Positions 1-10,248 of a stretch of 36,110 nucleotides of DNA are shown one piece after another (the stretch's first letter is position 1; every line of letters starts with the position of its first letter). The stretch lies in contig CAUDNR010001902.1 in assembly GCA_958430865.1 (NCBI GenBank), positions 37,823 to 73,932 on the forward strand, in the 5' to 3' direction. The stretch comes from Entrophospora sp. SA101 (taxonomy: Eukaryota; Glomeromycota; Glomeromycetes; Entrophosporales; Entrophosporaceae). The notes under the pieces are model-generated. The model saw only the letters and a list, made by a program, of their open reading frames with translations. It was not told where the DNA came from and did no database searches. Both the position numbers and the translations under genes were made by a program.

Positions 1-979
1 AATATGGTATTCTTTCACCATTTTTTTCAATAATCAATTCACAACAATCTTTCATTGAGTTGATTAAATTAATTAAAACATGATTTAGAATATTATCCCA
101 TTCCTCTTTCATAAAATGTTTTAATTCATTACAATTTTTTGGCATCCTTCTTTCAACATTTCGTTTAACAATACTCCAGAGGTTTTCAATGGAGTTAAGA
201 TCGGGACTGTTTGATGGCCAGTCCATCAATTCAGGAACATTTTCATTGAGAAATGCTCAGGTGATTCTACTAGTATGTTTAGGATCATTGTCCTGTTGAA
301 ATCACCAAACATCCCCTAGCATCTCATTAACCTCTGAAATGTGATTTCTAAGTATATCTACATAAAAATTCGCATCCATTATTTGACTAAAGCAAAAAAG
401 ACTCATTCGTCCATTTACACAAAATCTGCCCCATGCTAAAATTTTTGTTCTGTCTTTTGGCATGTGACGAACTGGTTTCACACCTTTATGCCAACATTCC
501 ACTGTATTCCTAAACAGTTGAAAGGCCGTTTCATCAGTGAATAATGTCTGTGACCAGTCATCATTCAAGTGTTTCCTTGCCCATTCAACTCTTTTCTCCT
601 TGTGAACTGTTGTTAGCATAGGGGTGGCTTGTGGAAGGCTTTTTTTATAACCATGGTTTGATAAATGTCTCAAGATAGTCATGTGAGATACTTCTATTCC
701 TTTTGTTGCTACTTTGTTCACCAATGATCTTACAGAAACTGAAGTATCTCTTCTAATAGTTTGTCCAATTAAATGTGCAGCATCTGCAGTAATCTTCTTT
801 GGTCGTCTGTTACCACCTTTGTGCAAAATATCACCTGTCTTTTTAATTTTTTCGATGTTAAAATAGCTAGTAGAAAGGAGAATATTTGTCAGGGTGTGAA
901 GTTCTTTAGCAGATCTCACACCCTGGTTCCAGAAATGTAATAGAGTCTGATGTTGTCTTTCTTGGTCAGATGTGGACAT
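1..979 (-). pseudogene. Tc1-like DDE transposase, two in-frame TGA codons
   Basis: Transposase of the Tc1/mariner (DDE_3) type, which cuts and pastes its element at TA sites. The start ATG is at 979. Residues 1-110 form the helix-turn-helix region, with a GNRRPKK segment before the second helix set. The first catalytic Asp is in LFTDETAF, the second in FQQDNDPKHTS and the Glu in SPDLNSIENLW, so the DDE triad is present. The frame is interrupted by TGA at 302-304, directly before FQQDND, and by TGA at 257-259, just after KHTSRIT. The reading frame does not shift across either stop. Both could derive from CGA (Arg) by C-to-T change at CpG, which is inference. The C-terminus runs off the window start. 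This copy is probably inactive. Confidence 0.88.
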
Positions 980-1157
980 TTTAAAGTCAATTTTTACAAC
1001 AATTGAAAAATAATAAACAAAACAGATGATCTAAAAAGATAAGTTTATTATTCTCGTTTGTTTTGAAAGTTATGCAACATGAATTGGATTTAATTTGAGT
1101 ACAAAACATGCATTTAAGCAACAGGAATAATTTTCCAATTATTTTTGTTACACACTG
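1..1157 (-). mobile_element. Tc1/mariner element, decayed, cut by window start
   Basis: A Tc1-like DNA transposon on the minus strand, truncated by the window edge. Its 5' terminus reads CAGTGTGTAACAAAAATAAT on the minus strand starting at 1157 and is flanked by a TA at 1158-1159, as expected for the TA target of this superfamily. The transposase reading frame lies inside at 1-979. The other terminus is outside the window, so the inverted-repeat partner cannot be checked. The flanking sequence at 1160 onwards reads as a hAT transposase, so this copy appears nested in an older element. Confidence 0.8.
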
Positions 1158-1615
1158 TATATGGTCAGAGTGAGATAGAATCTTTAGGTAAATTTTATGG
1201 AGATACTAAATTGGTAAATGATGAATTTTGTGAAATTGTTGAAAAAGGAAAACTACAGAAGAGTGAAACTCTTTAAAATCCTATCTATATCACTATAAAA
1301 GTACAGAAATGTATTTTATTTGATTGTGGAAACACATTTTGGATATAGACAAAAATTTTTATTTCAATTATCCAAATTTAACAGTTATTGTTAAAATAGC
1401 ACTCCTTATACCCTTTTACAATGCACATGTTGAAAGAATATTTTCACAAGCAAATCTGATAAAAAACAAGTTGAGAAACAAAATGCATGTAGATACATTG
1501 AATAATCATTTAATTATTTATTAAATGGTCCAGATATTCAAGATTTTGATTTTGAAAAAGCATATGAACATTGGACAAATAAAAGAAAGACAATTTTTAT
1601 TTTATTTATATACTT
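1158..1615 (+). pseudogene. hAT transposase C-terminal half, relic
   Basis: Remnant of a hAT-superfamily transposase. The stretch from 1160 reads YGQSEIESLGKFYG and then meets a stop. Positions 1324-1524 encode YPNLTVIVKIALLIPFYNAH followed by VERIFSQANLIKNKLRN, the characteristic hAT C-terminal dimerisation region. A frameshift near 1515 moves the tail (LLNGPDIQDFDFEKAYEHW and onward) into another frame. Several stops and frameshifts show the copy is dead. The upstream part of the frame is interrupted at the TA target of the Tc1 element, consistent with insertion into this gene. Confidence 0.75.
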
Positions 1616-1689
1616 GATATCAATAAATGGTTGTGATCAACAAATATGCGCATTTTTAATGTAACACAATCCCACACTCAATTTCCTAC

Positions 1690-2455
1690 ACTGGTTTGAA
1701 GACATCAATGTCTCCAGCTCGTATATCATTATTGTGTTCAAAGACATCAATGTCACTGGCTCATGTGTATCATTATTGTGTTCAAAGACATCAATGCCTC
1801 CAGCTCATGTGCATTCTTATTGTATTTGAAGACATCAATGTCTCTGGCTCATGTGTTTCATTATTGTGTTTGAAGACATCAATGTCTCCAGCTCATGTGT
1901 ATCATTATTGTGTTTGAAGACACCAATGTCTCCAGCTCATGTGTATCATTATTGTGTTCAAAGACATAAATGTCTCCAACTCATGTGTATAATTGTTTGT
2001 GTTTGAAGACATTAATGTCTTCAGCTTACATACATCCTAATTGTACTCAAAGACATCAATGTCTCCAGCACACACATCGTTATTTGTATTTGAAGACATC
2101 AATGTCTCCAACCCATATGTATCATTATTATGTTCAAAGACATTAATGTCTTAAGCTTACATATATCCTAATTGTACTCAAAGACATCAATGTCTCCAGC
2201 ACACACATCGTTATTTGTATTTGAAGGCATCAATGTCTCCAACCCATGTGTATCATTATTGTGTTCAAAGACATTAATGTCTTCAGCTTGCATATATCCT
2301 AATTGTACTCAAAGACATTAATGTCTTCAGCTTACATATATCCTAATTGTATTTGAAAACATTATTGTCTCCAACTCACATATATGCTTGAAGTCATAAA
2401 TGTCTCTCCACTTGTGTATATTTTTATACTATTTGAAGACATAAATGTCTCTGAC
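1690..2455. repeat. 44-bp tandem array with internal palindrome
   Basis: About 18 head-to-tail units, with the conserved GACAT core starting at 1701, 1743, 1787, 1831, 1875, 1919, 1963, 2008, 2052, 2095, 2139, 2183, 2226, 2270, 2314, 2358, 2393 and 2438. Spacing is 43-45 bp except at the edges. Each unit holds AGACATYAATGTCT; the version with T in the middle, AGACATTAATGTCT, is a perfect 14-bp palindrome. From 2008 the array has a three-unit (131-bp) higher-order period: 2008-2138 and 2139-2269 differ at about five positions. Short open frames through the array are by-products of the repeat. Confidence 0.93.
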
Positions 2456-2460
2456 TCCTT

Positions 2461-2793
2461 TATTTATTATATATTAATTAATTACCAGTGATCAGCATAT
2501 AAGTATATCCCTCGTATGTGATTATGAAGGTAAAAGCTGTATCCCTATGTTCACAGGGATATAGGTGTAGCCTTTCAGAAATCGTTTGCATATGGTGGGT
2601 TTTGTTACAGCATGCCTCAATTAATACAAATATGATTTAAAAAACAAATTCCTTTTTTTCTCTTGTCCATCTGAACAATGTTTGAGACTTGAATTCCTAA
2701 TTGTCATCTCTGTGATAAATGGACTGATTGCAGAAAATTAATTAATTATCTTCCTGCATTATTATATTTTTTTTTCTTGCCATATTTTCACAG
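2461..2793. other. Intergenic, no gene seen
   Basis: AT-rich sequence between the tandem array and the hAT relic. I see no coding continuity, RNA gene or terminal repeat in it. Confidence 0.5.
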
Positions 2794-3375
2794 ATGTTGA
2801 ACCCAATTACATCTGATTCTTCAAGTTCTAATACTCAACAAACTTCTCTTTCGCCTCATCTATCTTTTTCACACTCTTTTTCATCACTTTCTCTAATCTA
2901 ATACTATTAAATAATAAAATAGATACGCAAAGAAAAAAAGGTGGACACCCACATGCTGTAGTATGTAACTACTTTAATAAAGGAATAAAAATTTCTTCTA
3001 GTCATTATGTTGCTGATTGGAAAATATTGGAATAAGGGTTCTCCTATTATGATGGAACATCACTTAGCTTTTGAATGTCTAGCAATTAATGACTCAGTTA
3101 AATATACCTTTTTGAAGTTATTTCTAAACATGATAATGAGTCAGCAAATCAATCTAATAGAAGAACTTGACCATCAAACCAAACTGGTTTAGAAGATTTT
3201 ATTGAAAGTGCCAAATTAATAACAAAAATAAAAAAGATTTGATCAAGCTTTAACCAAAGCTGTTGTCTGTAATTTATCTTTTCAACTCGTAGAAGATCCA
3301 TATTTTATTAAGTTCATAAGACAGCTGAGAATAGCATACAAACCTCCTTCCAGAAAAATGCTTTCTGATCACTAA
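2794..3375 (+). pseudogene. hAT transposase N-terminal half with BED finger, relic
   Basis: N-terminal part of a hAT transposase. A possible ATG at 2794 opens a Ser-rich leader (SDSSSSNTQQTSLSP), followed by KKGGHPHAVVCNYFNKG at about 2936-2986 and, after a frameshift, WNKGSPIMMEHHLAFEC. Together these resemble a BED-type zinc finger, with part of its Cys set lost. A third frame at 3235-3375 encodes FDQALTKAVVCNLSF and LVEDPYFIKFIRQLR, the conserved segment after the BED finger in these transposases. At least three frame changes and several stops mark it as a pseudogene. It lies downstream of the C-terminal relic at 1158-1615, the reverse of gene order, so the two are probably different copies or a rearrangement. 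Confidence 0.7.
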
Positions 3376-3589
3376 ACTAGTGGTAAAACTCAAAAATTGC
3401 CTAAACTGTGGGTGAAACTCCCTAAATTGTCAAAAGAACGAAACTTTAACATATTAATCTATATAAACTTAGTTTGATTTTATTATTGTTATAAAAAATA
3501 TTTCCAAAACAATTTTAAATTTTTTATAAACTTGAACAAATTATCAATGAGGCAATTGAAAAATAATGTAATAATAATTGTATAAAAAA

Positions 3590-4266
3590 ATTTTTTTTTT
3601 ACCAAGTAATGCTGTCATAAATGATGATGCCAATTCGTTCAAATTATATTCCTCCTCTTTGTCATACTTATCATTAGCTAATATTGTTTCTTCTTCAGAT
3701 AAATACTCAAATCTATTTTCATTATCATCCAGATCTTGAAAATCATAATGAGATAAATCCATTGTATTTGAATAATTAAAACATAAGGTACTGGAAGTCC
3801 CTCATTAACATTTATATCATTATTCTCTTCTTCTAATAAAGATGTTTCTATATCATCATCCTCATTATCCTCCTTGTTATCATCTTGAGCTGCCAAATAA
3901 GTATCCAATGTTTCATTTTCAGAAATATTTCCTTCTGCTATTTTCAATTCTTCCTTGCAATTTGAGTCATAATAGCTATGAATTTTTACCATTGATTCAG
4001 CAAACTCAATACTTAAATTGACCTTTTTTTTCATATAGCCATCCACAAGATGACCAAATCCTTTCTCAAGAAGCTTGCATATGGTGTAATAGCAAACAAT
4101 TTTTTTAGCAAATTGTTATAAATAAAAATTAATTTAATAGATAGTTTAAATAATTAAAATTTATATAATCACCCAATGTTAAATTTTCATTGTTTTCTAA
4201 AAGCTTGTTCATTTAACAGTGATTCTAAACTCCTGATGTCTCTGGACGAAACTATTTTGGATTTCT
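3590..4266 (-). pseudogene. Decayed unidentified gene, acidic C-terminus
   Basis: Minus-strand coding remnants that I cannot assign to a named family. From high to low coordinate they read: SKIVSSRDIRSLESLLNEQ (about 4190-4255), a gap that could be an intron, LLEKGFGHLVDGYMKKK and then an acidic stretch (4046-3770), and after a one-base frameshift MDLSHYDFQDLDDNENRFEY (3762 downwards) ending near NELASSFMTALLGK. The continuous hydrophilic coding character across two frames argues for one former gene with a frameshift near 3770. It may be another transposon-derived protein because it sits among transposon relics, but that is only context. Confidence 0.5.
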
Positions 4267-4657
4267 AAAATAATTTAGGCCACATCATTAATTGTAATCA
4301 AAGTGCAGAATAATAATAAGGACTAGATCATTATAAAAGTGCTACTAATTAATTTAATTGTATGTAAGAGAGAGGCTTGAATTAGATGTACTTGAAAAAT
4401 AATTTTGTAATAAATTTTAACTTGGAAATAAATTTAGTTTCAACTAAATAAAATAAATAAAAATTTTCTTATCTGCTAATAAAACCTAATTCGTTAGTAA
4501 TAGTAATAGTCCAATTCATTCTGATCCACATCATCATAAATTTAGATAAATCTATATTATATGGGCTAAAGCCTGTTAGGAAAGTCACCTGATTCCCTGT
4601 ATTTAGCGATCTACAGGAATTAAAAAAAGTTTTTTTACTTAATTGACATATAACAAT
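4267..4657. promoter_or_regulatory. Upstream region of the exonuclease-RRM gene
   Basis: AT-rich non-coding interval between the decayed minus-strand gene and the start codon at 4658. It presumably holds the promoter of the plus-strand gene; a TA-rich stretch with ATATTATA occurs near 4553. I cannot single out a TATA box or transcription start with confidence. Confidence 0.3.
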
Positions 4658-7617
4658 ATGCCGTTAGTTGAAAACGCGCGCTTTTCTGGTTTTGATTATC
4701 TTATAGTGATTTTTTTAGAAGCTACTTGTGATGATAATTTACAAGATCTACAAGACATACAAGTTACAAAGGTATACTTTACTGACAAATTCTTTTTCCC
4801 TAGAGGTTAAATAAATTAATGTCTTTAAGGATGAAAATTGTACTCTATATTGTTTATTGAATTATTCTTTTTACCGATTTCTTTTACACTTGAAAGTTAA
4901 CTTACATTACGATTTAATAAATTAAATACTGTTGTTAAAAAAAAATAACAAATTAGGAAACGGCTGAAATTATTGAATTTGCCTGGGTAGTAGTTGATAC
5001 AAGTAACTTGGAAGTGGTCTGTGATTGTTTCTTCTCTATTTATTGAAATATGTATATAATATAAATTAAAGTTGTTAACAAAAAAATAATTGATTGATTG
5101 ATTAGGTATATCAACATTCACAATATGTAAAACCATTATTTACTCCTTTGACAGATTTTTGCATCGCACTTACAAAAATCACATGGGACAAGTTGGAAAA
5201 CGCCGGGTCTTTAAACGAAGCAATTAACAAATTAGACAATTATATCCAAACTTACATAATCAATTTTAATAAAACCTTTTGTTTTTGCACACATGGTGCT
5301 TGGGATCTTAGAATTCAATTGCCTAAAGAGGCAAAAGAAAAAAACATCGATTTACCATTCTATTTGTCATATTGTAAACTATTTGATCTAAAACAAGAAG
5401 TTCAACGATGGCAGGCTCATCATCCTGACATTATATTGAAAAGTTATTCATTACAAGAAATATGTTCAGTTTTCAATTTGAATTCAAGTGAGTCAGATCA
5501 TTCAACATTAAATGATTCTTTAACTATAGTCAATATTATTAGATATATATGTTCTTTAGCACATTCTGATGTTTTTGTTAATCCAATTGATGCTGAGGCT
5601 GATTTTAGTCAATTTAGAAAAGAACAATCCAAAGTAATCCATTTAGCAAGCTTGCCTTATGATGTTACTCAAACTGAATTAGAATCTTGGTTTTCAATTC
5701 AAGATATAACACCTATTGCATTATTGACAATTAAATTTCCAGATGTTTATCAGAAACCAAGTGGTTCGGGTTTTGCTATATTTTCTACTCATGAAGATGC
5801 CAAGATTGGTTTAGAAATGAATGGCAAGGTTTTATGTGATAGAATAATTGAAGTTAACCCAAGTAGTGACAGGGTAATAGAGGCTATAGGAGCAATATTA
5901 TCATCATTTCCGGTATTTTATTTAAAATATACATACATATATTATTTTATTTTAAAATATACATACATATATTATTTACAAATTTTAAATATTTATATCT
6001 TTTTTCCCTTTTCATAAGGTGAATAAAAACCGTATTCGTCCAGGTGATTGGTCATGTTCATCTTGTCAATTTCATAATTTTGCTTCAAGGAAAACTTGTT
6101 TTAGATGTAACGCAATTGTATATGCCACATCAAGTGTAAAAATTAATTCTTATGAATCCACAACCATCACTACTGATACAATCATTGATGTTAATGATAA
6201 AAACAACAATTCTCCCTCTACACCACAATTATCACAACTCAATTTTAATTCTGATGAATGGGTTTGTCCTGACATTCAATGCAATTATAGTAATTTTCCA
6301 GTCCATGAACAATGTTTAAAATGTGGTGTTAATAAACCTAATGAAATTACCACTACTCCTCTTGATGGCAATAGCAATAATAACAATAATGATAATGAGG
6401 TTGAAGATGAAAACAGTATTGTCAACAGCAATAGCAGCAACAATGATGATGGAGACAACATCATTGACACCAATAGCAGCAGCAACAACAACAAATATAA
6501 CAACAACAACAACAATAATAATAAAGACAAAAATAACATCAACCACATCAACATTAACAACAACAACAATGATGATGGTGGTGATGGTGATGATGGTAAT
6601 GATAATGATAGCATCAACAACAACTACAGTAACAACAATAATGGCTACAGCAACATCAATAACAACATCAACAACAATATTAATAATGACAAGGATGGCA
6701 GCAACATCAACAACAATATTAATAATAATGAAAATAACATCAATGACAACAACAACAATATTAACATCAATATTAATAATGAAGAAGATGACATTAATAA
6801 TAACATCAACAATATTAATAATCATAAAGATGGCATTAACAACAACAACAACAACAACAATATTAATAATGATGATGACATCAACAACAACAACACAAAT
6901 AATAATGATGATGATGATGATAATGATGATGCTCAACCAGTACCATCACCCTCAACATTATCATCTTCAACATCCTCATCTACAGCATCCTCACCAATTA
7001 CAATGTTTAGAAATGGTTATTGGATTTGTCAAAATTTAAATTGTCTTTTTCGAAATTTCGCTTCAAGAATTCAATGTATGAGATGTGGGTCTTCAAATGT
7101 TATAATACTAGACAACTATGCCAATTTATCAACAGATCAAGAAGCAGATGATGCAATAACTTATATAGCAACACCAAATTCCGTATCAACAATAGCAACA
7201 CCACCAACATCATCATCAACAACAATGGCATCAACAATTTTATCATCATCTTCTTCTTCTTCATCTTCATCCTCATCTAATATTAACAATGTTGGTATTA
7301 ATCATGGTTTATTATTACCAAATTCTAACCAATTTAGACCTGGTGATTGGTATTGTCCATCTTGTAATTCTCACAATTTTGCATCTCGCCTCCATTGTGT
7401 TCATTGTAGTTTTGCCAAGTCTGCCTCTTTGACTAATAATAATAATGATGATAATGATGATAATGATGATAATGATGATAATGATGATGTTGTTAATGAT
7501 GTTGCTAATGGTAATAACAATAACAATAATAGTCATAATAATCATAGTCATAATAATAACTCTACAATTACTACTATAAATTCAAATAATAGTATGAAAC
7601 CTGATGATTGGGTATAG
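4658..7617 (+). CDS. ERI-1-like exonuclease-fold/RRM/RanBP2 zinc-finger protein, Asn-rich
   Basis: Predicted four-exon gene of about 859 residues: exons 4658-4771, 4957-5016, 5106-5912 and 6019-7617. All introns are phase 0 with GT...AG ends. Residues 11-200 match a DEDDh (RNase T/ERI-1) exonuclease: GFDYLIVIFLEATC, EIIEFAWVVVDTS, THGAWDLRIQL and HSTLND. The motif I Asp (normally DFE) is Phe here (F19-L20-E21), while the WD Asp (about 125), His190 and Asp195 are kept, so nuclease activity is doubtful. An RRM follows (about 235-312; VIHLASLP and SGSGFAIF as RNP2 and RNP1). Four RanBP2-type zinc fingers (W-x-C...CxxC) in exon 4 flank a long Asn/Asp-rich region. The likely role is RNA binding or processing. 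The last zinc finger is cut off by a stop after DDWV. Exon 4 itself begins with GTG, so it is an internal exon. Confidence 0.8.
6370..6930 (+). repeat. AAC/AAT/GAT trinucleotide-rich coding tract
   Basis: Low-complexity stretch inside the last exon encoding Asn with scattered Asp and Ile. It is made of imperfect AAC, AAT and GAT triplets, with longer imperfect reiterations such as AACATCAACAACAATATTAA. All three plus-strand frames and the minus strand are therefore largely open, which produces spurious long reading frames on both strands. A second GAT/AAT tract lies at 7436-7500. Length polymorphism between strains or nuclei would be expected. Confidence 0.85.
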
Positions 7618-8802
7618 TATGTAGTTTTTATAATTTTGGAAAAGAACTCATTGCATAAAATGCAGTATTCTGAATGATCCATCACCAAAAACAAGTAATA
7701 AATGAGTCTTTAAATTGCCAATAGAGTTAATAATATATATAGATAAAAAATTTTAATTAAGAAAAATTCTTTTGACCTTTGTTATTTCATTTCAATTAGT
7801 TGTACTTAATTGAATACTTTTTATTTCAAAGAAAAATAAATATTAAAATGAAAATAAACAGGACACTATCTATACTTATCAAATTTTGGGGACATTTCTG
7901 TGAAACCAAAATCAGTGATGTACATTGGATGCTTCATTAGGATTGGAAGTCACAGACCAATGGTTTATGTGCATTGGAATTGGACTTTGAACACTCCAGC
8001 CAATAAAATTCAAGAATAAAAGTACAGAGCACTCAAATAAACGAATAATTCAAGTAAAATGAACAATTTGAATAAACAAATTAAATGAACAATTCAAATA
8101 ATCCATATAGTCGATTTCTTTATCTGAGTCTTTTTCACTTGATGCATATTCTAAATTTTATTCATTATCTGATTTGTTTTAAATGCGGAGTTTGCTTATT
8201 TCATCTTGGCCTTTTTTTAATTGGAAGAATGTAAATTTGTTAGTAATGTATTGTTTGTTGATTACTTACAAAAAAATATGATGATGGTTTTCTGAACTGA
8301 AATTTATAATTTATGGTTCGTTAAACTTTTTTGTTGTAAATAACTTTTATTTATTAATAAAAAAAAAATCAAATAAATTAAACGTATGTTGTAGAAAATA
8401 TTCTATGAAAAAAGTTGTCACACGAAATTTTACTTGGTCTCAATTTCTTAAGTGCATAACAAAATTCGGAATTTTCAAAATGCTAAGGTTCAGCCAATTT
8501 TTAGTTTAAGAAAAAACCAGTTGATAAGTTTTGAAGCTTGAGTCATGAACAATAAAACTTGACGGTTAAATTTTTTAAAATGAGATAATTTTTTTTTTGT
8601 TTTAGTATTATCTAGGGGTATGGGGGGACAACTCAATGTAACACATATAGATTTGTCAATTTAAGGGTAGGGGGAATCATGTGTTAATTTAATAGTAAAT
8701 CATGGCTCAATTTTTTGCCTGCCGGGTAAAATGTTGATCAATATTTTTATGAAATATTAATATACATTAAAATTTCCTATAATAAAAAATTAAAAAAAAA
8801 AA
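7618..8802. other. Intergenic, with remnant of a zinc finger at its start
   Basis: The first 90 bases continue the homology of the upstream gene in other frames: CSFYNFGK, then KRTHCIKCSILNDPSPKTSN ending in TGA at about 7704. This is the rest of a RanBP2 finger separated by indels. The remainder is AT-rich. A more complex stretch at 7860-8030 with mixed composition looks like a repeat fragment, but I cannot name it. No gene was found. Confidence 0.5.
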
Positions 8803-8912
8803 TTATATATATATATATATTTATTTATTTATTTATATATTTATTTATTTATTTATTTATATATTTATATATTTATTTATTTATATATTTATTTATTTAT
8901 TTATTTTATAAA
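8803..8912. repeat. AT/TTTA microsatellite
   Basis: (TA)n followed by alternating TTTATTTATTTA and TATATATTTA blocks. It abuts the stop codon of the minus-strand RecQ gene at 8906 and therefore forms its immediate 3' flank. Confidence 0.9.
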
Positions 8913-10248
8913 TAATAATCCCAAGAATGAGAATATGTCATTTCTTCAGCACCCTCAGCAATATCTATAATTTTGGAATTTGTCAGCCAAAATCCTGCAC
9001 CTGATTTTTGCATTGTAACTACTTCTATTATTATCTTTTTAGTTATCAAATCATCAAGTAAGTGAAATGCCTGTTTCGAATTTCTAATTGTTCTATTACT
9101 ATTGAAATTTTCCTCATAAATTTTAAGTTTGTTCAATTTCCTGTTAATTATTTTTTTATTTTTCAATTGGAGAAAAATTCCGATTATATCATCTCTTACA
9201 ATGTCATTATCTTCTAATTCTTCAAATAACTTTCTTGTGATTTCAATTATTTCAGTTGCATCTGTAGTTACATTGATTAAATCTGGGTTGTCTGCAGCTT
9301 TATGCTGACAGTTATTACAATTACTGCAGGAAGAAGTTGCAGCATCAGTTGACCATGCATAAAAGTTAAGTAATGATTGTTGCAAGCATTTATATTTTTC
9401 TTCACAAAAAAAATTATTTCATGAAGGTTTTGTAAACTTTGTCTAAGATAAATTCTTCTTTGTGGGGTTTCATACTCTCCAGCATCTTCTCTAAATTCAG
9501 AAATGATTCCATATAATAATTTAAAGTCACTTCTTGAATATAAAATAATACATTTTAATTGTGAACCATCTCTACCAGCTCTCCCACTTTCTTGAATATA
9601 TTGGCCAAGACTCAAAGGAAAATTGAAATGAATTATAAAGTATACATCTGAAGTATTTATGCCCATGCCAAAAGCATTTGTTGCTATAATTATTTTAGTA
9701 TTTCCAGTTTTCCATTTCATTAATGACACATGTTTTTCTTTTCCAGATAAATTACCATGGTAAAGGCCAACCTCACAATTTGTAATTTCATTAATTATAT
9801 AAATTTTGAGATCTTCACAAATTTTAGGTGATGCACAATAAACTATACATCTTCCAGCAGGATTTTTGTTGATTTCTTCAACAACTTGACCATAACTAGC
9901 ATCTTTTTTTGATTTTTTCTTTTCTTGGACTTGCAAAAAATTGTGAGGACGTGCAAATGATGATGATCTAATTATGGTAAGATCATTCCATTCTATCTTC
10001 ATCTTTTCACACAAAATATGTGCATCTTTTTCAGACATTGTTGCACTAACCATCATTATTGAAGAGTTTGGAAAATCTCTTTTTAGAGTCTCTGCAACAC
10101 CATTCCAAGCATTTCGAAAATATTGGTGTTCTAATACACAGTGAGCTTCATCAATAACAAATTGAACTCTTGAAGTTATTGATAATTTTTTCAGCATATT
10201 TCGAAAATTATGGATATTCAAAAGAACAGCAGGATGAATTAAAATCAA
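8906..10248 (-). pseudogene. RecQ-family helicase, 5'-truncated and frameshifted
   Basis: ATP-dependent 3'-5' DNA helicase of the RecQ type. The first open segment (10248 down to 9277) has DEAH (residues 33-36, FVIDEAHCV), SAT (68-70), YHGNLSGKEK, ATNAFGMGI and QESGRAGRDG (219-228), the RecQ motifs II to VI. Motif 0, Walker A and motif Ia are absent because recognisable homology stops near 10230. A T8 run on the minus strand at about 9405-9412 shifts the frame. One extra T would restore continuity to the second segment (9385-8906), which holds the zinc-binding Cys cluster CSNCNNC and a winged-helix-like RQC region. Without Walker A it cannot be an active helicase as read. A distant upstream exon or an assembly error is possible but not seen. 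Confidence 0.8.

Noticed and set aside
257..304. Alternative genetic code with TGA as a sense codon
   Set aside because: CHO1, the tail-anchored gene and the PPR gene all end naturally at TGA, and beta-tubulin has no internal TGA; two TGA codons in a transposon are better explained by decay.
1696..1917. 73-codon open frame in the tandem array
   Set aside because: Translation simply repeats the DNA unit and stops as soon as unit length shifts; there is no independent coding signal.
1690..2455. CRISPR-like direct repeats
   Set aside because: The whole 44-bp unit is repeated, linkers are related to each other rather than unique spacers, there are no cas genes, and the genome is eukaryotic with introns.
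4897..5136. 79-codon minus-strand frame
   Set aside because: It overlaps exon 2 and intron 2 of the exonuclease-RRM gene, whose plus-strand reading EIIEFAWVVVDTS is clearly family-like.
6285..6936. Long minus-strand and alternative plus-strand frames over the Asn-rich exon
   Set aside because: They are products of AAC/AAT/GAT triplet runs, which leave all frames open. Their Leu, Ile/Val and Thr/Met runs are not protein-like, while the plus frame joins real zinc fingers.
9405..9412. Programmed frameshift in RecQ
   Set aside because: No stimulatory structure or known slippery arrangement is evident, and the copy already lacks Walker A; decay or sequencing error in T8 is simpler. Kept only as a point to check.
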